Shown: positions 1-9,302, counted from the stretch's first letter. The stretch is 64,000 nt of DNA from Mesonia algae (GCF_003253545.1 NZ_QKYV01000005.1:246926-310925), one strand, 5' to 3'. Made by a program: numbers and translations. Notes: generated by a model not told the origin, from the sequence alone.

Positions 1-1
1 C

Positions 2-1447
2 GATCCAGATTTAAAAAATGTTTTAATTAGTCACACAGGAATAAATACCAATGGAGATGGAGAAATTAGCTATCCTGAAGCGAATGCTTATACGGGGATA
101 ATTTCTGCTCCTAATTTAACTATTTCAGATTTAACCGGTTTAGAGGCTTTCCCAAATATTACGGAAGTATTCTTGCCTAATAATAATATTAGTTTTGCCA
201 ATTTTACTGCTAATACAGCTTTAACTAAAATTGCAATAGGTTTAAACCCGTTAACAACCTTAGATGTAACAGGACTTACCAATCTTACCTCATTAGGAGC
301 AGATTATACGCTAAGTCTTGCCTCTATAGATTTAAGTACCAACGTAAATTTAGAGGTTTTAAACTTATCAAACAATCAGCTAAGCACGTTAGATATTTCT
401 AACAATCCTAACTTGGTCAATTTTTTGGCAGGACTTAACCAATTAACAACGATAGATTTAAGTAATAATACAGCTATTGAAATGTTAAACTTGCACCAAA
501 ATAACCTAAGCAGTTTAGATTTAAGCAATCAAACTAATTTAACTAGGTTTGCTTTAGATTCTAATAATTTAACTGCCTCTAGTTTAATCTTACCTAATAC
601 ATCAACCGTTACCATTGCTTATTTGAGTGATAATCCATTAGGAAGTATAGATGTAAGTAGTTTTACTAATTTAGAAAAACTAAAAGTAAATAATACCAAT
701 CTTAGTACCATAGATCTTTCTAGCAATACCGTTTTAGAAGAATTAGAGGCAAATACTAATAGCTTTACTTCTATAGATCTTTCTTCATTAGCTCAGCTTA
801 CAAGTTTAAAATTAGTAGAAAATAATCTTACCAGTATAGATTTATCTAACAACCCGGTACTTTCACAATTGTATGTAGGAGATAACGATTTAACTTCTTT
901 GGATCTTACAAATAATCCAAACATATATCACTTAGAGCTACAAGATAATCTTTTCTCTAGTGTAGATGTTTCGATGCTACCATCTTTAGGCTCTCTGTAT
1001 GTTTCAGATAACGCTAACTTACAAATTATAAATATGGCTAACGCCAATAATGCTTCAATCTATCAATTTTTAGCAACTAATTGTCCTAATCTTTCTTGTG
1101 TGCAATTAGATAATGGTTTTACGCCTCCTGCCACAAGCCCAGGTATTTCTTGGACTATAGATTCAGATAAAGACCCTAACACCATTTATGGTTATACTAC
1201 TTGTACTTTAAGTACAGAACAAAATACATTAGAGAGCTTTTCTGTTTATCCAAATCCAGTACAAGATGTTCTTCATATAGATGCAGCTTTTATGGTAGAG
1301 AAAGTTACTATTTACAACACTTTAGGTAAAAAAGTAGCAACTTCTTCTACTCAAACTATAGATGTAAGTTACTTACCTAGCGGTATTTATTTTGCAGAGA
1401 TTCTTTCTCAAGGTAATCGTGCTGTAAAGAGAATTATTAAAAATTAA
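2..1447 (+). CDS. Leucine-rich-repeat surface protein with T9SS type A sorting domain (5' truncated)
   Basis: The frame is open from base 2, so the true start lies upstream of the window; 481 residues are visible. The first visible residues (DPDLKNVLI, then INTNGDGEISY, then a DLTGLEAF stretch) align with residues 38-90 of the lipoprotein at 2631, so little more than a signal sequence is probably missing. A run of roughly 20-22-residue leucine-rich repeats follows (LTTLDVTGL, LSTLDISNN and similar). The last 75 or so residues are a T9SS type A sorting domain (YPNPVQDVLHI, then LPSGIYF, ending VKRIIKN). This predicts export by the Por/T9SS machinery and attachment to, or release from, the cell surface. 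The NTNGDGE loop resembles a calcium-binding dockerin/EF-hand loop. The ligand is unknown. The TTG at 173 is not a credible start because homology continues upstream of it. Confidence 0.85.
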   Translation, partial: DPDLKNVLISHTGINTNGDGEISYPEANAYTGIISAPNLTISDLTGLEAFPNITEVFLPNNNISFANFTANTALTKIAIGLNPLTTLDVTGLTNLTSLGADYTLSLASIDLSTNVNLEVLNLSNNQLSTLDISNNPNLVNFLAGLNQLTTIDLSNNTAIEMLNLHQNNLSSLDLSNQTNLTRFALDSNNLTASSLILPNTSTVTIAYLSDNPLGSIDVSSFTNLEKLKVNNTNLSTIDLSSNTVLEELEANTNSFTSIDLSSLAQLTSLKLVENNLTSIDLSNNPVLSQLYVGDNDLTSLDLTNNPNIYHLELQDNLFSSVDVSMLPSLGSLYVSDNANLQIINMANANNASIYQFLATNCPNLSCVQLDNGFTPPATSPGISWTIDSDKDPNTIYGYTTCTLSTEQNTLESFSVYPNPVQDVLHIDAAFMVEKVTIYNTLGKKVATSSTQTIDVSYLPSGIYFAEILSQGNRAVKRIIKN

Positions 1448-1455
1448 TCATTTAT

Positions 1456-1492
1456 AAAAGCGCATACTGGTGGGGTAGTATGTGCTTTTGTA
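1456..1492 (+). terminator. Rho-independent terminator after the LRR gene
   Basis: A 13-bp stem (AAAAGCGCATACT with AGTATGTGCTTTT, one G-T wobble) with an 8-nt loop starts 9 nt after the stop codon at 1445-1447. The run of T at the end of the stem serves as the U-tract. Confidence 0.75.
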
Positions 1493-1508
1493 TTTAAACC
1501 AATCTATT

Positions 1509-2618
1509 ATGAAAATCAAATTAAGTTTAATAATGTTGGCTATTAGCTTGTTTTACAGTATTTCTACCCAAGCACAGTTTGGTAAAATGCTAAAAAATAA
1601 AGTTAAAAACGCAGCTAAAAATGTTGTAAAAAAAGAAGCCAGTACCACTACCAATTCTTCTTCAGGACCATCAGGTAGTGCTAGTAAAATGCCAGGCAGT
1701 GTACCTGGGAGTCCATATACAGAAGAAGCAGGTAATGTTACTACGAGTCTAAAATTTTTAGACCCAATGGGTTCGGTATATGCACATACTACGCATATGG
1801 TAACAGGGGCAAATTATAAAGAAGGTGAGTTAGAGCAAGGACACGCCGTAGTTATACAACCCGATTATGATTTAGAATATTCTTGGTTAGTTTTTATATC
1901 TCCTAAGGTGTTAGATGGTTTTGCTATTGGCGGTACACGTGTTTATGAGATGACTAACGGATCTTACATTGTTAAGCATCCAGCAGATCCTAATCAACAA
2001 TTAGAGATAGGTATTACCGGACCTATTTTAAGCAGAATGTTGAAAGTAGAAGAAGATGTTTTTATTTTATATGCAGGGCAACAAGTAGGTGGTCACGCTT
2101 ATAATGTACCTTCTTACATTGTTTTAGAAGATTTGTATATCATGAATGTAATTGCTCCAGAAGAAAAACTAGCAAACTATACCAAAGAAGCATCGAAAAA
2201 AATAGCTGTAGAAATGGAAACCAAACTTAAAGCTAATTATGATGCTGCTGCCAAAGCAGATTTGGCAAGTATTAAAATTCCAGCTGCAGGAAAATTAAAT
2301 AGTGATTCTAGCTTGAAGAATTTTGCCAAAACAGAAATTAATAAAGTGGTAGTAAAAGATGGCGGAGAGCTAATTCATGTAAATATTGAATCTAACGATT
2401 GGAATATTGTACATCATAAAGTAACAGGGAGACCTTTGTATAGATGGATTAAAGGAACCTTTACTGAAAAATTAAGAAGTGGTAAGTGTAAACTACAAGG
2501 CTATTTACTAAAACAACAATACAATGGTAGTAGCTATAGTAATACCACTTTTGGAGGAGTAATCCACGGCCAGATGCCTTACGGTCAATATATAGATTGT
2601 AATAATACTAAACCATAA
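1509..2618 (+). CDS. Secreted protein of unknown function
   Basis: This encodes 369 residues from ATG 1509. That start gives a clean signal peptide (MKIKLSLIML to STQA, cleavage before QFGKML); an upstream TTG at 1482 would only add nine non-signal residues that overlap the terminator. The mature N-terminus is basic (KMLKNKVKNAAKNVVKK) and is followed by a Ser/Gly/Pro linker at about residues 50-70. The body has no domain I recognise. A central part (residues about 80-215) looks beta-rich, a Lys/Ala helix lies around 220-265, and the C-terminal part contains Trp-rich strands. It sits between two LRR proteins on the same strand and may be exported to the periplasm or outer face. No function is assigned. 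Confidence 0.7.
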   Translation: MKIKLSLIMLAISLFYSISTQAQFGKMLKNKVKNAAKNVVKKEASTTTNSSSGPSGSASKMPGSVPGSPYTEEAGNVTTSLKFLDPMGSVYAHTTHMVTGANYKEGELEQGHAVVIQPDYDLEYSWLVFISPKVLDGFAIGGTRVYEMTNGSYIVKHPADPNQQLEIGITGPILSRMLKVEEDVFILYAGQQVGGHAYNVPSYIVLEDLYIMNVIAPEEKLANYTKEASKKIAVEMETKLKANYDAAAKADLASIKIPAAGKLNSDSSLKNFAKTEINKVVVKDGGELIHVNIESNDWNIVHHKVTGRPLYRWIKGTFTEKLRSGKCKLQGYLLKQQYNGSSYSNTTFGGVIHGQMPYGQYIDCNNTKP

Positions 2619-2630
2619 ATATTATAAAAA

Positions 2631-3224
2631 ATGAAAAAAACAGTTTTAGTCCTTTCAACACTTGCCTTAGTAAGTTTTTACGCTTGTTCTAGCGACGATG
2701 ATAGTAACAGTAGTGAAGATATAGTTGAAGTTTATGTAAACATTCCTGATGCTAATTTTAAATCAGCCTTGTTAGAAAACACTTCCATAAATACTAATGA
2801 AGATGAAGAGATAAGTTATGCTGAAGCAGAAGCTTTTGAGGGTAACTTATTGATAAGTAATCAAGAGATAGAAGATTTAACTGGAATTGAAGCTCTTAAA
2901 AATATAGAAGTATTAACTGCATTTAATAATAGTATATCTACTATAGACTTATCGTCTAATACAAAATTAAGACAAGTACTTTTAGAAAGTAATTCTATAG
3001 AAAATTTAGATATAAGTATGTTGCCAGCATTAGAAGACTTAAAAGTGCATACAAACGACTTATTAAGTTTAAATGTAGCCAATGGTAATAACGCTAGTTT
3101 TACAAGAATGGAAGCACAAGGTAACTTTAGTTTAGCTTGTATTGTAATTGATGAAGATTTTACGCCAACAGATGGATGGAATAAAGATCTTGAAACTTAT
3201 TACTCTATCACACCGTGCGACTGA
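2631..3224 (+). CDS. Small leucine-rich-repeat lipoprotein
   Basis: This encodes 197 residues. The N-terminus MKKTVLVLSTLALVSFYAC with SSDDDS directly after Cys19 is a lipobox followed by the acidic export signal that sends Bacteroidota lipoproteins to the cell surface. Residues 35-90 (IPDANFKSALL, INTNEDEEISY, DLTGIEAL) match the N-terminal region visible in the LRR protein at the window start, including the Asp/Asn-rich calcium-like loop. Only about three LRR units follow (ISTIDLSSN, IENLDISML), then a short Cys-containing cap. No T9SS tail is present, so this paralogue is lipid-anchored while the larger one is T9SS-exported. It starts 12 nt after the preceding stop, consistent with co-transcription. 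The binding partner is unknown. Confidence 0.75.
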   Translation: MKKTVLVLSTLALVSFYACSSDDDSNSSEDIVEVYVNIPDANFKSALLENTSINTNEDEEISYAEAEAFEGNLLISNQEIEDLTGIEALKNIEVLTAFNNSISTIDLSSNTKLRQVLLESNSIENLDISMLPALEDLKVHTNDLLSLNVANGNNASFTRMEAQGNFSLACIVIDEDFTPTDGWNKDLETYYSITPCD

Positions 3225-3259
3225 ATAGAGTAAGGGTAGTTTTATAATTCGTAGGGGTG

Positions 3260-3297
3260 AGAGGTCAAACAGGAATGTTTGGCCTCTTTATTTTTTA
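3260..3297 (+). terminator. Terminator between convergent genes
   Basis: An 11-bp stem (GAGGTCAAACA with TGTTTGGCCTC, one wobble) with a GGAA loop is followed by TTTATTTTTTAT. It lies between the LRR lipoprotein stop (3224) and the end of the convergent response-regulator gene (3295). Confidence 0.75.
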
Positions 3298-4047
3298 TCC
3301 AAAAATTTGCTGTACTACTTTTAAAAAATTTTCTTTATTAGATTTAGAAATAGGAACCGATTTTTGATTGCTCATAATTAACTGGTCACCATCTTTTCTA
3401 GAAAACTCGACTACGTATTGTAGGTTTACCAAATACGATCTGTGACACTTAAAAAAGAGATCCTCTTCTTGTAATTGTTCAACAAAGATTTTTAATGGTT
3501 TACAAATAAGTTTTTTATCTCCATTTTTAAGAAATACATTGGTATACATTCCATCTGCTTCAAAATAAAGAATATCGTCGTGAGCTACAAATAAAATCCC
3601 TTTAGGTACTTCTAATGCAATTTTATTTATAGCAATTTTTTGTAGCGCTTTAGATAAATCTTCTATTTGATGAGTTAATCGTTCGCTAGAAATTAACTTT
3701 TGTGCTTTTTCAACCGCTTTTTCAAGCTCATCTATATCTATAGGTTTTAATAAATAATCTACTGCATTTTGTTTAAAAGCTTCAATAGCATATTGGTTAT
3801 AAGCGGTGGTAAAAATTATTTTAAAGTTTACAGGAGCTTTTATAAAATTAAAAATTTCTAGACCTGAGTGTTCTGGCATTTCTATATCTAGAAAAACAAG
3901 TTTAGGTTGTTCTTTTTCTATTAATGCTATACCTTCTAATAAGTTTTTAGCCGTAAAAACTTCTAAGGAAATATTATTTATCTCGGCTAACATTTTTTGT
4001 AGAAGATTTCTAGCTCTAGGCTCGTCGTCTATGATTATTGCTTTCAT
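3295..4047 (-). CDS. LytTR-family response regulator
   Basis: This encodes 250 residues. Residues 1-120 form a receiver domain: acidic pair D7/D8, phosphoacceptor D54 in VFLDIEMP, then TTAYNQYAIEAF and K in DYLLKPI. A short helical linker leads to a C-terminal LytTR DNA-binding domain (about 150-250; ILYFEADGMYTNVFLKNG, then FFKCHRSYLVNL). It should be phosphorylated by the kinase encoded immediately upstream on the same strand. The start ATG overlaps the kinase stop (shared bases 4044-4047), so the two are translationally coupled. The target genes cannot be read from the window. Confidence 0.93.
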   Translation of the reverse strand: MKAIIIDDEPRARNLLQKMLAEINNISLEVFTAKNLLEGIALIEKEQPKLVFLDIEMPEHSGLEIFNFIKAPVNFKIIFTTAYNQYAIEAFKQNAVDYLLKPIDIDELEKAVEKAQKLISSERLTHQIEDLSKALQKIAINKIALEVPKGILFVAHDDILYFEADGMYTNVFLKNGDKKLICKPLKIFVEQLQEEDLFFKCHRSYLVNLQYVVEFSRKDGDQLIMSNQKSVPISKSNKENFLKVVQQIFG

Positions 4048-6944
4048 TTAAGATTTATGGGTATTTTTAAGCTAACAATTGTACCAGGGTTTTCTTTGCT
4101 CTCTGTATAATTGACAATACTAATTTCTATATTATAATCTTTTAAACGATTATAAAGATTAATGCGTTCTTCATTTGCACTTAGCGCAAAAGATTTATGC
4201 TTACTATAATTTCTTTTATTGATAATTTTAGAATTCTCTACACCAATACCATTATCTATAATTTTACAAATGATCAACTGATTTTCTTTTTCAAAACTAA
4301 TGTTTAGAGATTTATTTCCTTTTTTATGTAAAAGTCCGTGTTTTATAGCATTTTCTATATAGGGTTGTATAAATAATGAAGGAACTTTAATTTTTTGAGG
4401 CTGAATATTTTCTGAAATTTTTAAACTAAAGTCAAAGCTTTCTTCAATTCTAATTTTTTCTAATTCAATATATATTTTTAAAGCTTCAAGTTCTTCTGCA
4501 AGTGTTATAAAGTTTTTTTGACTGTGTTCTAAATACATTCTTATAAGTCTAGAAAATTTAACTAAATAAGAGCTTGCTAGTTTTTTTTCATTAGAAAGTA
4601 TATAATCTTGTATTGCGTTAAGAGCATTAAATATAAAGTGCGGATTCATTTGTGAACGAATATTTTCTAGACGTAACTCGCTCATTTTTTTCTTATTTTC
4701 TAAAGCAATTAATTGTTTCGCTTGTTTCTTATTCTTTCTAGATATAAATATTTTGAAAGCAATAAGAATGATAGCAATTAATGTAAATGCAATACAGAAA
4801 TAAAACCATGTTTTTTGCCAAAAAGGAGTCTCTATCTCAAAATTGATACAGAGGCTTTCTTTACTTTCTAATCCCTCTGTATTTATTGTTTTAATTTCAA
4901 GATCGTATGTGTTGGATGGTAAATAGCTGAAATTTAAATTGTTTATTCCTGTCGTAGTTTCTTCCCATTTAGTAGATAAATTAGATAATCTGTATTTATA
5001 GTTGTAGGGTTCCGAAATTTGTAGGCCAGGAGCTTGAAAGCTAATATTTATATTTTTTTGATTGTGTCCTAGTTGAAGATTTTCTGCCGTGAGGTATGTG
5101 GTATCTACTGTAGTAAGTTTTTGAAAGATAGGTGCTGGAGGAAGCTTTTGGTGGTTTTTGTTTTTTCTGCTTAAGGGTATTAAAATTAATTCTTCATTAC
5201 CAGAAATAATTATTTGTTCATTGAAAATAAGTAGTTTTTTGAGGTTAAGCTGATTGTAGTTGTATTTATAATTATCTGTAAATACTTTTTGATGAGTATT
5301 ATATTTTTGCACTCCATTTTTAGTGAGAATCCATAATTGATTTTGGAAAGCTTTTATATCTAAAATAGTATTGTGAGCTAATTTATTTTGAGCATTTAAA
5401 AATGTAGATATAATACCATTTTCATATTTTAAAATTCCTTTTTGCCGCGTACCTATATAAATTTGGTTTCCTATTTGTGTGAATGAAGTAGCTAATACAG
5501 ATTCGTTTTTGTAGGTAATCGTTTTTTCATTAAAATCTCTATCATATTCTACCAACTCATCGATATAAGAAATAAAAAAACGTTCATTTTTTTCATCATA
5601 ATAAGCGGTAACAGCTCTTTTGTCTTTTAATAAAGTAGCCTTCTCATAATTGGGCGTTTGGCTGTAAAAAGCTGCTCTGTACGATAAATTTAAAAATCCA
5701 TTTTTAATATTCACCAAATCTTTAGCACTCCAATATCCTTTTATAGATTTTACTCTATAATTATTGAGGTCTACCGTATATGAACTTAAATTATCTTGAC
5801 TTATTAATAGCTGATTGGTATTTGTTAAATGTAAAATCTTTACAATTGGATTTTGTTGAGGAAGATGTATAGTCTTTCTACCATGTAAATGTTGATCATT
5901 AATTAATATTTTACCTTTACTTGTACCAATAATAAGTTGATGGTTATCCACAAGGGTAAAAGCATTAACCGTTTCTTGATTTAGTTGGAGATTTAACTTG
6001 TTAAAATGATTTTGCGGAATAATAAATACTCCATTTTTAAGTGTGGTTATCCATGTATTGCCTTGAAAATCTTCTAAAATTTTAGTTATAGAATAATCAG
6101 TAAAATAAGTTTTGGTAATTTTAAAATTTCGATCGACTTCAATAATACCTTGGTTTGTTCCTAATATTTTTTTTTGATCTTTAAAAAAATGGGTGTAAAT
6201 ATGTACACCTTCATATTGTGGTAGAAAATTAATAATCTCAAATTTCTTTATTTTAGCATCCCACTTTTTTAAAACACGTTGATTATTTTCTTCTAAATAT
6301 GAATGGTAAATAGTTTTATTCAATTGAAAAATTTGATAATTGTATTTTTCTTTTCGGTTTCCTTCAGGATCTTGATAAAGAACTTCAACTCGGTCTTTGG
6401 TAACCTTTTTAAATTCATCTTGATGATTTATGTAATAAACAGCTTTTGTTTCTGGGTTTTGCCAAGTAGTTAATATGTTTTCTTGATTGATAACCCGAAG
6501 CTGTTTATTTTCTTTATTAAATGTTAATAAACCATTTTGAGAGGAAATATAAAGTAAGTTGCCTAATGCGTTTATCTGAGCCAATTTGCCTTTAAGATAT
6601 GGTGTTAAGTTGGTAACCACTTTAAGCGAATCATTTTCAGTTTTCAATAACTGACCGTATAGATTAACCATCCAAACAGCATTATTTATCTCTTTTAAAG
6701 AAAAAAATGCGTTACTTTTTTGTGCTGAAGTCGCATACTCCTTAAACGAATTACCGTCAAATTTATAAAGTCCATTATCTGTAGATAACCAAATATTTTT
6801 ATATTGATCTTCTAATGCATCGTAGTAAACAAGATCAGGTTGTTGGAAGAAAGAGCCTAGAGAAATGGCAGCAGGTTCCTGTGCATAAATTGCCGTAAAA
6901 CTTAAGAAAGCTAAAGCTAAAAAATGTTGATATTTTCTTAACAC
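4044..6944 (-). CDS. Propeller-type sensor histidine kinase (LytS-like His_kinase family)
   Basis: This encodes 966 residues. A signal peptide (MLRKYQHFLALAFLSFTAIYAQ) is followed by a large periplasmic part of two-component-regulator propeller repeats (for example NIWLSTDNGLYKFDGNSF and NTWITTLKNGVFII), then a Y_Y_Y Ig-like domain (about 640-710). One membrane helix follows (WFYFCIAFTLIAIILIAFKI), then a short coiled linker. The kinase core is the His_kinase/LytS type: phosphoacceptor H769 in QMNPHFIFNALN and an HATPase domain with YIENAIKHG and DNGIGV. The architecture is a SusR/HTCS-type sensor, but its output goes through the separate LytTR regulator. The ligand is unknown. The start ATG at 6944 is followed directly by the signal peptide. 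Confidence 0.92.
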   Translation of the reverse strand: MLRKYQHFLALAFLSFTAIYAQEPAAISLGSFFQQPDLVYYDALEDQYKNIWLSTDNGLYKFDGNSFKEYATSAQKSNAFFSLKEINNAVWMVNLYGQLLKTENDSLKVVTNLTPYLKGKLAQINALGNLLYISSQNGLLTFNKENKQLRVINQENILTTWQNPETKAVYYINHQDEFKKVTKDRVEVLYQDPEGNRKEKYNYQIFQLNKTIYHSYLEENNQRVLKKWDAKIKKFEIINFLPQYEGVHIYTHFFKDQKKILGTNQGIIEVDRNFKITKTYFTDYSITKILEDFQGNTWITTLKNGVFIIPQNHFNKLNLQLNQETVNAFTLVDNHQLIIGTSKGKILINDQHLHGRKTIHLPQQNPIVKILHLTNTNQLLISQDNLSSYTVDLNNYRVKSIKGYWSAKDLVNIKNGFLNLSYRAAFYSQTPNYEKATLLKDKRAVTAYYDEKNERFFISYIDELVEYDRDFNEKTITYKNESVLATSFTQIGNQIYIGTRQKGILKYENGIISTFLNAQNKLAHNTILDIKAFQNQLWILTKNGVQKYNTHQKVFTDNYKYNYNQLNLKKLLIFNEQIIISGNEELILIPLSRKNKNHQKLPPAPIFQKLTTVDTTYLTAENLQLGHNQKNINISFQAPGLQISEPYNYKYRLSNLSTKWEETTTGINNLNFSYLPSNTYDLEIKTINTEGLESKESLCINFEIETPFWQKTWFYFCIAFTLIAIILIAFKIFISRKNKKQAKQLIALENKKKMSELRLENIRSQMNPHFIFNALNAIQDYILSNEKKLASSYLVKFSRLIRMYLEHSQKNFITLAEELEALKIYIELEKIRIEESFDFSLKISENIQPQKIKVPSLFIQPYIENAIKHGLLHKKGNKSLNISFEKENQLIICKIIDNGIGVENSKIINKRNYSKHKSFALSANEERINLYNRLKDYNIEISIVNYTESKENPGTIVSLKIPINLK

Positions 6945-7041
6945 TTGGTAAAAGCTATATGGTAAAAGACTAAAATAGCTTCAAATTACTATATAAATTT
7001 ATTATTTTTCTGAATAGCGACATTTTTTTGTTGAATGGCAT

Positions 7042-7077
7042 AAAAAAAGCCGCTAAATTATTTAGCGGCTTTTTTTA
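7042..7077 (-). terminator. Strong terminator after the DUF3276 gene
   Basis: A perfect stem GCCGCTAAA/TTTAGCGGC with a 3-nt loop is flanked by 7-8 A on one side and T on the other, so it can work in both directions. It lies 14 nt past the stop of the minus-strand DUF3276 gene and separates it from the kinase gene. Confidence 0.85.
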
Positions 7078-7091
7078 TAATATTTTTTTGT

Positions 7092-7472
7092 TTAAATATC
7101 GTCAAAACTTACATCGGTGAAATCACCTGTAGAAGTTCCATTAGAGGAAATATCTTCGGTGGTTTCGTATTCTTTTTTGAAATCTTTTTGGTGACGTTCA
7201 CTAATTACTTCTTCTCCTTTTTCATTGATGATGTAATTTGTCATTTCTTTTAAAATCTCTTCAAAACCTTCAAAATCCTCTTTATATAAGTAGATTTTGT
7301 GCTTTTTGTAGAAAAATGAACCATCATCGTTAGTAAATTTCTTACTTTCTGTAATGGTTAAATAGTAATCATCAGCTTTAGTCGCTCTTACATCAAAGAA
7401 ATACGTACGTCTTCCAGCTCTTAAAACTTTAGAAAATATTTCTTCTTTCTGCATCGTTCCGTTGTCGCTCAT
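7092..7472 (-). CDS. PUR-like nucleic-acid-binding protein, DUF3276 family
   Basis: This encodes 126 residues from ATG 7472. The protein matches the small Bacteroidota DUF3276/PUR-alpha-like family: an N-terminal beta-beta-beta-alpha unit with IFSKVLRAGRRTYFFDV, YYLTITESKK and KHKIYLYKEDFEGF, followed by an acidic Ser/Thr-rich tail (EDISSNGTSTGDFTDVSFDDI). PUR-repeat proteins bind single-stranded nucleic acid; the cellular target here is not known. I chose ATG 7472 over a TTG at 7478 because the TTG lies inside the promoter box at 7476-7483. With that promoter the message would start at or next to the ATG. The gene is monocistronic, with its own promoter and a strong terminator. Confidence 0.88.
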   Translation of the reverse strand: MSDNGTMQKEEIFSKVLRAGRRTYFFDVRATKADDYYLTITESKKFTNDDGSFFYKKHKIYLYKEDFEGFEEILKEMTNYIINEKGEEVISERHQKDFKKEYETTEDISSNGTSTGDFTDVSFDDI

Positions 7473-7475
7473 AGT

Positions 7476-7483
7476 CAAAAATA
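7476..7483 (-). promoter_or_regulatory. -7 promoter box of the DUF3276 gene
   Basis: TATTTTTG on the minus strand fits TAnnTTTG and ends 3 nt before the ATG at 7472. In Bacteroidota transcription starts a few bases past this box, so a leaderless or nearly leaderless mRNA is predicted. Confidence 0.65.
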
Positions 7484-7544
7484 TTAGTGTTTATTTTTAG
7501 TTGCTGTCAAAAATCATAAAAATATTAACATATAGCAAGAAAAA

Positions 7545-9302
7545 TCAATTTTCTTTTTCACTCAGTTGCTTTAAATAAAGTTCTTTGTAATAGCCTTCTT
7601 TAGTGATAAGTTGATTGTGAGTACCTTGTTGTAAAATTTCTCCATCTTCTAAGACAATGATTTTGTCTGCATTTTTAGCTGAAGAGACTCTGTGACTTAC
7701 AATTACCGTAGTTTTTTTGCTGGAGATGGCGTGTAGGTTATTAAGAATTTCTTCTTCCGTCTCCGTATCTACAGCAGAAAGACAATCATCAAATAATAGA
7801 ATTTTAGGGTCTTGAATTATAGCTCGTGCGATAGAAACCCTTTGTTTTTGTCCGCCAGAAAGAGTGATTCCTCTTTCTCCTAAAACAGTATCGTAACCTT
7901 TGGAGAAGTTGGTAATGTTTTTATGAACGGCGGCATTTTTAGCTGCGGTCATAACTTCTTCTTCCGAGGCATCGTTTTTACCAAATTTAATATTGTTTTT
8001 TATAGAGTCGCTAAAAAGAAATGCATCTTGAGGTACATAACCTATAGCTTTTCTTAAGCTAGATAAATGGAGCTGCTTTATTTCTTTTTTATCAATTAAT
8101 AACTCTCCATTTTGAACATCGTAGAGTCTGCTTATAAGTTCTAGAATAGTAGATTTACCCGAGCCTGTTTTTCCTATAATAGCTAAGGTCTCTCCGGGGT
8201 GAATGTTAAAAGAAACATTTTTTAAAGCTGTTATACCTGTGTCTTCGTAAGTAAAAGTGATGTTTTTAAATTCGATATCTCCATTTATTTCTGTTTCTTC
8301 ATCAGAATGATTGTTGATTTCGGGTTTTTCACTTAGAAACTCATTAATTCTTTTTTGTGAAGCTTCTGCGCGTTGAACCATATCGGCCACCCAACCTACG
8401 GTTGCTACCGGCCAAGTAAGCATATTTACATATAAGAGAAATTCAACGATGATTCCAAAATTGTCAATTTCACCGCTAATGACTTGTTTACCTCCAATAT
8501 AAATTACCAAAATATTACTGATTCCGATAAGCAAAACCATTAAAGGAAAGAAAAAAGCTTGCACTTTTACAAGGTCAATGTTCTTTTCTTTATTCATATT
8601 AGAGAGTTCAACAAACTCTTTATTGATTTGCTGTTCTAAACCGTAGGATTTAATCACTGTAATTCCGCTAAAGCTTTCTTGAGTATAGGTGTTAAGCTTA
8701 GATAAGTACTGCTGAACGATAGTACTTTTTTTGTTGATTTCCCGACTTAATTTGTAAATCGCAAATGATAAAAAAGGTAAAGGAGCAACGGTATAAAGAG
8801 TTAACATAGGAGCTGTACTTATCATATAAGCCAGAACCACCACAAATAAGGTAATGGTTGTAGCGCTATACATTAAAGCAGGTCCCGTATACATTCTTAC
8901 TTTAGAAACATCATCACTTATACGGTTCATTAAATCTCCCGTTCTGTTTTTCTTATAAAAATTTAAAGATAGGGCTTGGTATTGACGATATACTTCATTT
9001 TTAAGATCAAATTCAATGTGCCTAGAAACTACGATAAAAGTTTGTCGCATTAAGAAAGTTAGAAATGCTGAAATTAAAGTAGCTCCTAAAATGATAAGTA
9101 TATTATCGATTAAGGTAGATTTTACATAGCTAGCATCGGTAATTTCATCATTGATGTATTGTTCGATGACGTGCGTAGAGTCTCCAATAAACTGGGGAAC
9201 GTATAAAGCAAAAATTCGTGCAGCTATGGTAATTATGAGTCCTAAAAATAAGCGTCCTTTATATTTTGCGAAGTACTTATTAATATGCTGAAGTTCTTTC
9301 AT
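7545..9302 (-). CDS. ABC exporter half-transporter (MdlA/MsbA-like)
   Basis: This encodes 585 residues. The N-terminal part is a six-helix exporter membrane domain (about 15-310). The ATPase domain (about 340-575) has Walker A GKTGSGKS (377-384), Q-loop GYVPQDAF, signature LSGGQ (481-485), Walker B ILLFD (501-505) and H-loop SHR (around 536). The position after the Walker B Asp, normally the catalytic Glu, is Asp506 (FDDCLSAVD). That is typical of MdlA-type subunits whose ATP site is weak and which pair with a second half-transporter. No partner is encoded nearby. The substrate (lipid, drug or peptide) cannot be read from the sequence. The gene is divergent from leucine dehydrogenase. Confidence 0.88.
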   Translation of the reverse strand: MKELQHINKYFAKYKGRLFLGLIITIAARIFALYVPQFIGDSTHVIEQYINDEITDASYVKSTLIDNILIILGATLISAFLTFLMRQTFIVVSRHIEFDLKNEVYRQYQALSLNFYKKNRTGDLMNRISDDVSKVRMYTGPALMYSATTITLFVVVLAYMISTAPMLTLYTVAPLPFLSFAIYKLSREINKKSTIVQQYLSKLNTYTQESFSGITVIKSYGLEQQINKEFVELSNMNKEKNIDLVKVQAFFFPLMVLLIGISNILVIYIGGKQVISGEIDNFGIIVEFLLYVNMLTWPVATVGWVADMVQRAEASQKRINEFLSEKPEINNHSDEETEINGDIEFKNITFTYEDTGITALKNVSFNIHPGETLAIIGKTGSGKSTILELISRLYDVQNGELLIDKKEIKQLHLSSLRKAIGYVPQDAFLFSDSIKNNIKFGKNDASEEEVMTAAKNAAVHKNITNFSKGYDTVLGERGITLSGGQKQRVSIARAIIQDPKILLFDDCLSAVDTETEEEILNNLHAISSKKTTVIVSHRVSSAKNADKIIVLEDGEILQQGTHNQLITKEGYYKELYLKQLSEKEN

